Shown piece by piece: positions 15,061-15,554 of a stretch of 15,554 nucleotides of DNA; the first letter of the stretch is position 1; each line of letters opens with the position of its first letter. The DNA comes from an uncultured Acetatifactor sp. GTDB lineage: Bacteria; Bacillota; Clostridia; Lachnospirales; Lachnospiraceae. Below the pieces are notes generated by a model that was given only the letters and a program-made list of their open reading frames with translations, was not told the DNA's origin and did not search any database. Both the position numbers and the translations under genes were made by a program. The stretch spans positions 102,873 to 118,426 of the forward strand of contig CAJTXE010000009.1 in the NCBI GenBank assembly GCA_910580225.1. The letters are read 5' to 3'.

Positions 15061-15549
15061 CTATACCGAAACAGAAAGATTCGCACCGGATTCCGGTTTC
15101 AATGCTTCTCCGGTTTTCGTATAGATTACAGGCTCTGTCTTAACAGCATCCGCTGTTTCTTCGATAGAAATGCCGTTGTCTGCACCAGTCTGAACAGAAT
15201 CGGTCTTCCCGTCCAATGCGGCCTTCCCGCTTTCGCTGATGCTGACAGTATCCGTATCCCCATTCCGGCTTTCCGCTATCCTCTTTTCCAGCTCCTCGCG
15301 CTCTTCCCTGCGCTTCCTGATGGCGTTTTCCTGCTCCGTTTTCGCCTTTTCCCTTGCTTCCTTTGCCTCCTCCTTCATTCCCTTTTCGGTTGTCTTCCGG
15401 TAATCCTCTGCCTTATCCGCAAAGTCACCGGTATACCCCATTGCCCGTTCCATGACGGCTGTATCTCCTCGGCGCTCCGCTTCCTTATAGACACGCATGG
15501 GTGTATTCAGTAACTTCATATTCGTACTTGCCCCCGCAAGGCCTTCCAT
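15061..15549 (-). CDS. Lachnospiraceae coiled-coil protein of unknown function
   Basis: The visible 162 residues include MKLLNTPMRVYKEAERRGDT, AMGYTGDFADKAEDYRKTTE and a highly charged helical middle (EAREKAKTEQENAIRKRREE), probably coiled coil. A low-complexity Thr/Ser/Asp stretch (DTDTVSISESGKAAL) and the ending IYTKTGEALKPESGANLSVSV follow. From memory such proteins, with a final SVSV- or SVSI-like tail, occur in many Lachnospiraceae; I know of no function. There is no signal peptide or membrane segment. The ATG at 15549 is five bases from the window edge, so the ribosome site is not visible and the gene may begin further right. Confidence 0.75.
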   Translation of the reverse strand: MEGLAGASTNMKLLNTPMRVYKEAERRGDTAVMERAMGYTGDFADKAEDYRKTTEKGMKEEAKEAREKAKTEQENAIRKRREEREELEKRIAESRNGDTDTVSISESGKAALDGKTDSVQTGADNGISIEETADAVKTEPVIYTKTGEALKPESGANLSVSV

Positions 15550-15554
15550 TGTTT

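Overview
The window looks like an accessory region of a gut-type Lachnospiraceae (Clostridium cluster XIVa) chromosome. The evidence is the strong Bacillota Shine-Dalgarno sites (AAGGAGG), two GH31 glycosidases, OmpR/BceR-type two-component systems beside BcrA-type ABC transporters, and at the right edge a coiled-coil protein of a type I recall from Lachnospiraceae genomes. The glycosidase genes look G+C-richer than the right half, which is A+T-rich with many broken genes. No tRNA, rRNA, CRISPR array, integrase or transposase gene is visible.

Left block (1-6330, minus strand). A roughly 117-bp repeat unit carrying a long imperfect palindrome fills positions 1-186 and supplies the last codons and stop of the first glycosidase. 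Two GH31 genes follow: a YicI-like enzyme (812 aa) and, upstream of it in transcription order, a 1161-aa enzyme with a CBM9-like N-terminal domain. They probably form one unit. A 19-bp near-perfect palindrome over a candidate -10 box lies before the larger gene. No sugar transporter or regulator is beside them.

Middle block (6406-8033, plus strand). This is a collapsed operon. Fragments of a response regulator, a histidine kinase sensor domain, a BcrA-type ATPase and an ABC-2 permease follow each other in the usual operon order, each cut internally or at an end. It ends tail-to-tail against a truncated second response regulator at an 80-bp segment bordered by short inverted repeats.

Right block (8112-15058, minus strand). 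In transcription order from the right: a small membrane protein without a start, a 58-aa two-helix protein, a CPBP intramembrane protease, micro-ORFs, a 42-aa hydrophobic peptide whose stop overlaps the start of a second CPBP protein, an N-acetyltransferase remnant, a frameshifted membrane-protein remnant, an intact OmpR-type regulator and sensor-less kinase, an ATPase and permease, and the truncated second regulator. The intact part resembles a peptide-antibiotic sensing and immunity locus: the two-component pair would sense, the ABC pair would export or detoxify, and the CPBP proteins with the mini-peptide would be the immunity or peptide-processing part. That functional reading is inference.

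The most interesting points are the mini-peptide/CPBP coupling with a missing third-motif histidine in that CPBP protein, the hairpin between ATPase and permease, the ladder of clipped genes on the plus strand, and the palindromic repeat that ends a glycosidase gene.
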